A DNA stretch of 6,833 nucleotides from Candidatus Zixiibacteriota bacterium (GTDB taxonomy: Bacteria > Zixibacteria > MSB-5A5 > GN15 > PGXB01), in assembly GCA_024230695.1 (NCBI GenBank), contig JAAERC010000223.1:1-6833 (forward strand). The letters run 5' to 3'. The position numbers were made by a program, and so were the translations under genes. The notes below the pieces were generated by a model that made no database searches, was not told where the DNA came from, and saw only the letters and a list, made by a program, of their open reading frames with translations. Position 1 is the first letter of the stretch; each line of letters opens with the position of its first letter. Shown here one piece after another: positions 5,988 to 6,833 of this stretch.

Positions 5988-6752
5988 TTAGATTTTGCCC
6001 CTTCTCAACTCAGGCGAAATAAAAGATAACAATTTGGTTTTAACAATTCGTGGATTGTCGCCCGATTGAATTGAAGTTACGCCCTCCATAATTAGGTCGA
6101 GCGTGGCTAATTCTTCCTCATGACGCAATCTTAGTTTGTCACTTATCGGAAGATAAACAAGATTAGCCAAAGCCACTCCCCAGAGGGTCGCAATAAAGGC
6201 ACCGGCGATAGCGGTTGCCATCCGGTCCGGCTCGGTAACATTACCTAATGTATGTATCAATCCTAAGACTGTTCCAATAATACCAAGGGTAGGTGAGAAA
6301 CCGCCCAACTTTTGAAAGAGGGCTATTCCCTTTTTATGACGCTCCTCCACATAAGCAATTTCCGTTTCCAAAATTGATTTGAGAACCGTCACTTCTGTGC
6401 CATCAATAACAAGCTGGATTGATTTTCTAAAAAATGGATCTCGTATATATTTCATGTCATTTTCAAGACCCAAAATACCTTCCATACGAGCCTTTTCAGA
6501 CATCTTAATAATCATCGCGATTATATTAAGCGGATTATTATTACTTCCGAATAAGGCCAACTTAAGATAACTTGGGATACGCATAATTGTTTTAACTGAG
6601 GTAGTAATAAAACTAGCCCCTATAGTACCAGCAATAACAATTATCATAGCGGGAGCCTGCAAAATGGCACTGAGATGCCCGCCTTCCATAAGGAATGACA
6701 CAATTACTGCACCGATACCAATTACCAGACCGCCAATTGTAGCAAAATCCAT
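5988..6752 (-). CDS. motA: MotA, flagellar stator protein
   Basis: MotA is the four-helix inner-membrane stator subunit; five copies surround two MotB and its cytoplasmic loop pushes on FliG. From the ATG at 6752 the protein has 254 residues and begins MDFATIGGLVIGIGAVIVSF, the standard start of the family. The cytoplasmic loop carries SEKARMEGILGLE (85-97) with the charged R and E residues expected at the FliG interface. The third helix has FSPTLGIIGTVLGLI (152-166; P154) and the fourth ends near LPIS (P202), the two conserved prolines of MotA. The frame is open to a TTG at 6797, but this would add 15 residues not usual for the family, overlap the upstream frame and lack a ribosome site. GGA (6760-6758) lies 5 bases before the ATG. 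motB follows after one base. Confidence 0.96.
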   Translation of the reverse strand: MDFATIGGLVIGIGAVIVSFLMEGGHLSAILQAPAMIIVIAGTIGASFITTSVKTIMRIPSYLKLALFGSNNNPLNIIAMIIKMSEKARMEGILGLENDMKYIRDPFFRKSIQLVIDGTEVTVLKSILETEIAYVEERHKKGIALFQKLGGFSPTLGIIGTVLGLIHTLGNVTEPDRMATAIAGAFIATLWGVALANLVYLPISDKLRLRHEEELATLDLIMEGVTSIQSGDNPRIVKTKLLSFISPELRRGKI

Positions 6753-6783
6753 AATAATCCAATCGCCCAAAAGCGAAAATAGT

Positions 6784-6833
6784 TTAATCTTTTTCAATTG
6801 GGCTTTTCACCCAATCATATAAAATATCGGCAA
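6784..6833 (-). CDS. C-terminal end of an upstream gene, possibly flbD (partial)
   Basis: Minus-strand frame open from the window edge to a TAA at 6786-6784, encoding ADILYDWVKSPIEKD. It ends 31 bases before the motA ATG. A small FlbD/SwrD-type protein often sits directly before motA in flagellar clusters. The tail could fit the helical C-terminus of such a protein, but 15 residues cannot prove it. It could also be a chance open frame. Confidence 0.4.
   Translation of the reverse strand, partial: ADILYDWVKSPIEKD

Noticed and set aside
6753..6797. Longer motA start at TTG 6797.
   Set aside because: It adds 15 residues atypical of MotA, overlaps the upstream frame and has no ribosome site, while ATG 6752 gives the standard N-terminus.
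6824..6831. GCCGATAT on the minus strand, similar to the -10 element of sigma-28 flagellar promoters (GCCGATAA).
   Set aside because: The -35 element would lie outside the window and the bases also fit the end of an upstream coding frame, so chance is as likely as a motAB promoter.
1..6833. Search for mobile elements, CRISPR repeats, tRNA genes, riboswitches or toxin-antitoxin pairs.
   Set aside because: Nearly all bases are explained by one co-directional flagellar operon; I saw no direct repeats, terminal inverted repeats or RNA gene signatures.

Overview
The window is a single-strand (minus) stretch of a bacterial flagellar gene cluster, reading from high to low coordinates. Nearly all of it is coding. 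In transcription order it holds: the last codons of an upstream gene (possibly flbD), the stator genes motA and motB, a 159-base gap with a near-perfect sigma-54 (-24/-12) promoter, and then a compact basal-body operon. That operon runs flgB, flgC, an unrecognised 105-residue gene, fliE, fliF, fliG, fliH and the first 44 codons of fliI, which leaves the window at base 1.

The products fit the inner parts of one machine. MotA and MotB form the ion-driven stator anchored to peptidoglycan. FlgB and FlgC are proximal rod proteins. FliE joins the rod to the MS ring, FliF is the MS ring, and FliG is the rotor/switch protein that meets MotA. FliH and FliI are the stator and ATPase of the flagellar export apparatus. 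Genes from flgC onward are tightly packed, with four overlaps (orf105/fliE, fliF/fliG, fliG/fliH, fliH/fliI), so the sigma-54 promoter ahead of flgB probably drives the whole downstream block. I see no convincing Rho-independent terminator.

The sequence is moderately AT-rich. MotB has an OmpA-like peptidoglycan-binding domain, and flagellar control by sigma-54 is common in Gram-negative (diderm) motile bacteria. I cannot name the lineage with confidence; an uncultivated diderm phylum is plausible, but this is a guess. Several of the longest open frames start at TTG or GTG well upstream of a better ATG. I moved the starts of motA, flgB, fliG and fliH inward on the basis of ribosome binding sites, overlaps and, for flgB, the promoter position.

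I found no exotic system. The least-explained element is the small conserved-looking gene between flgC and fliE, which is translationally coupled to fliE.
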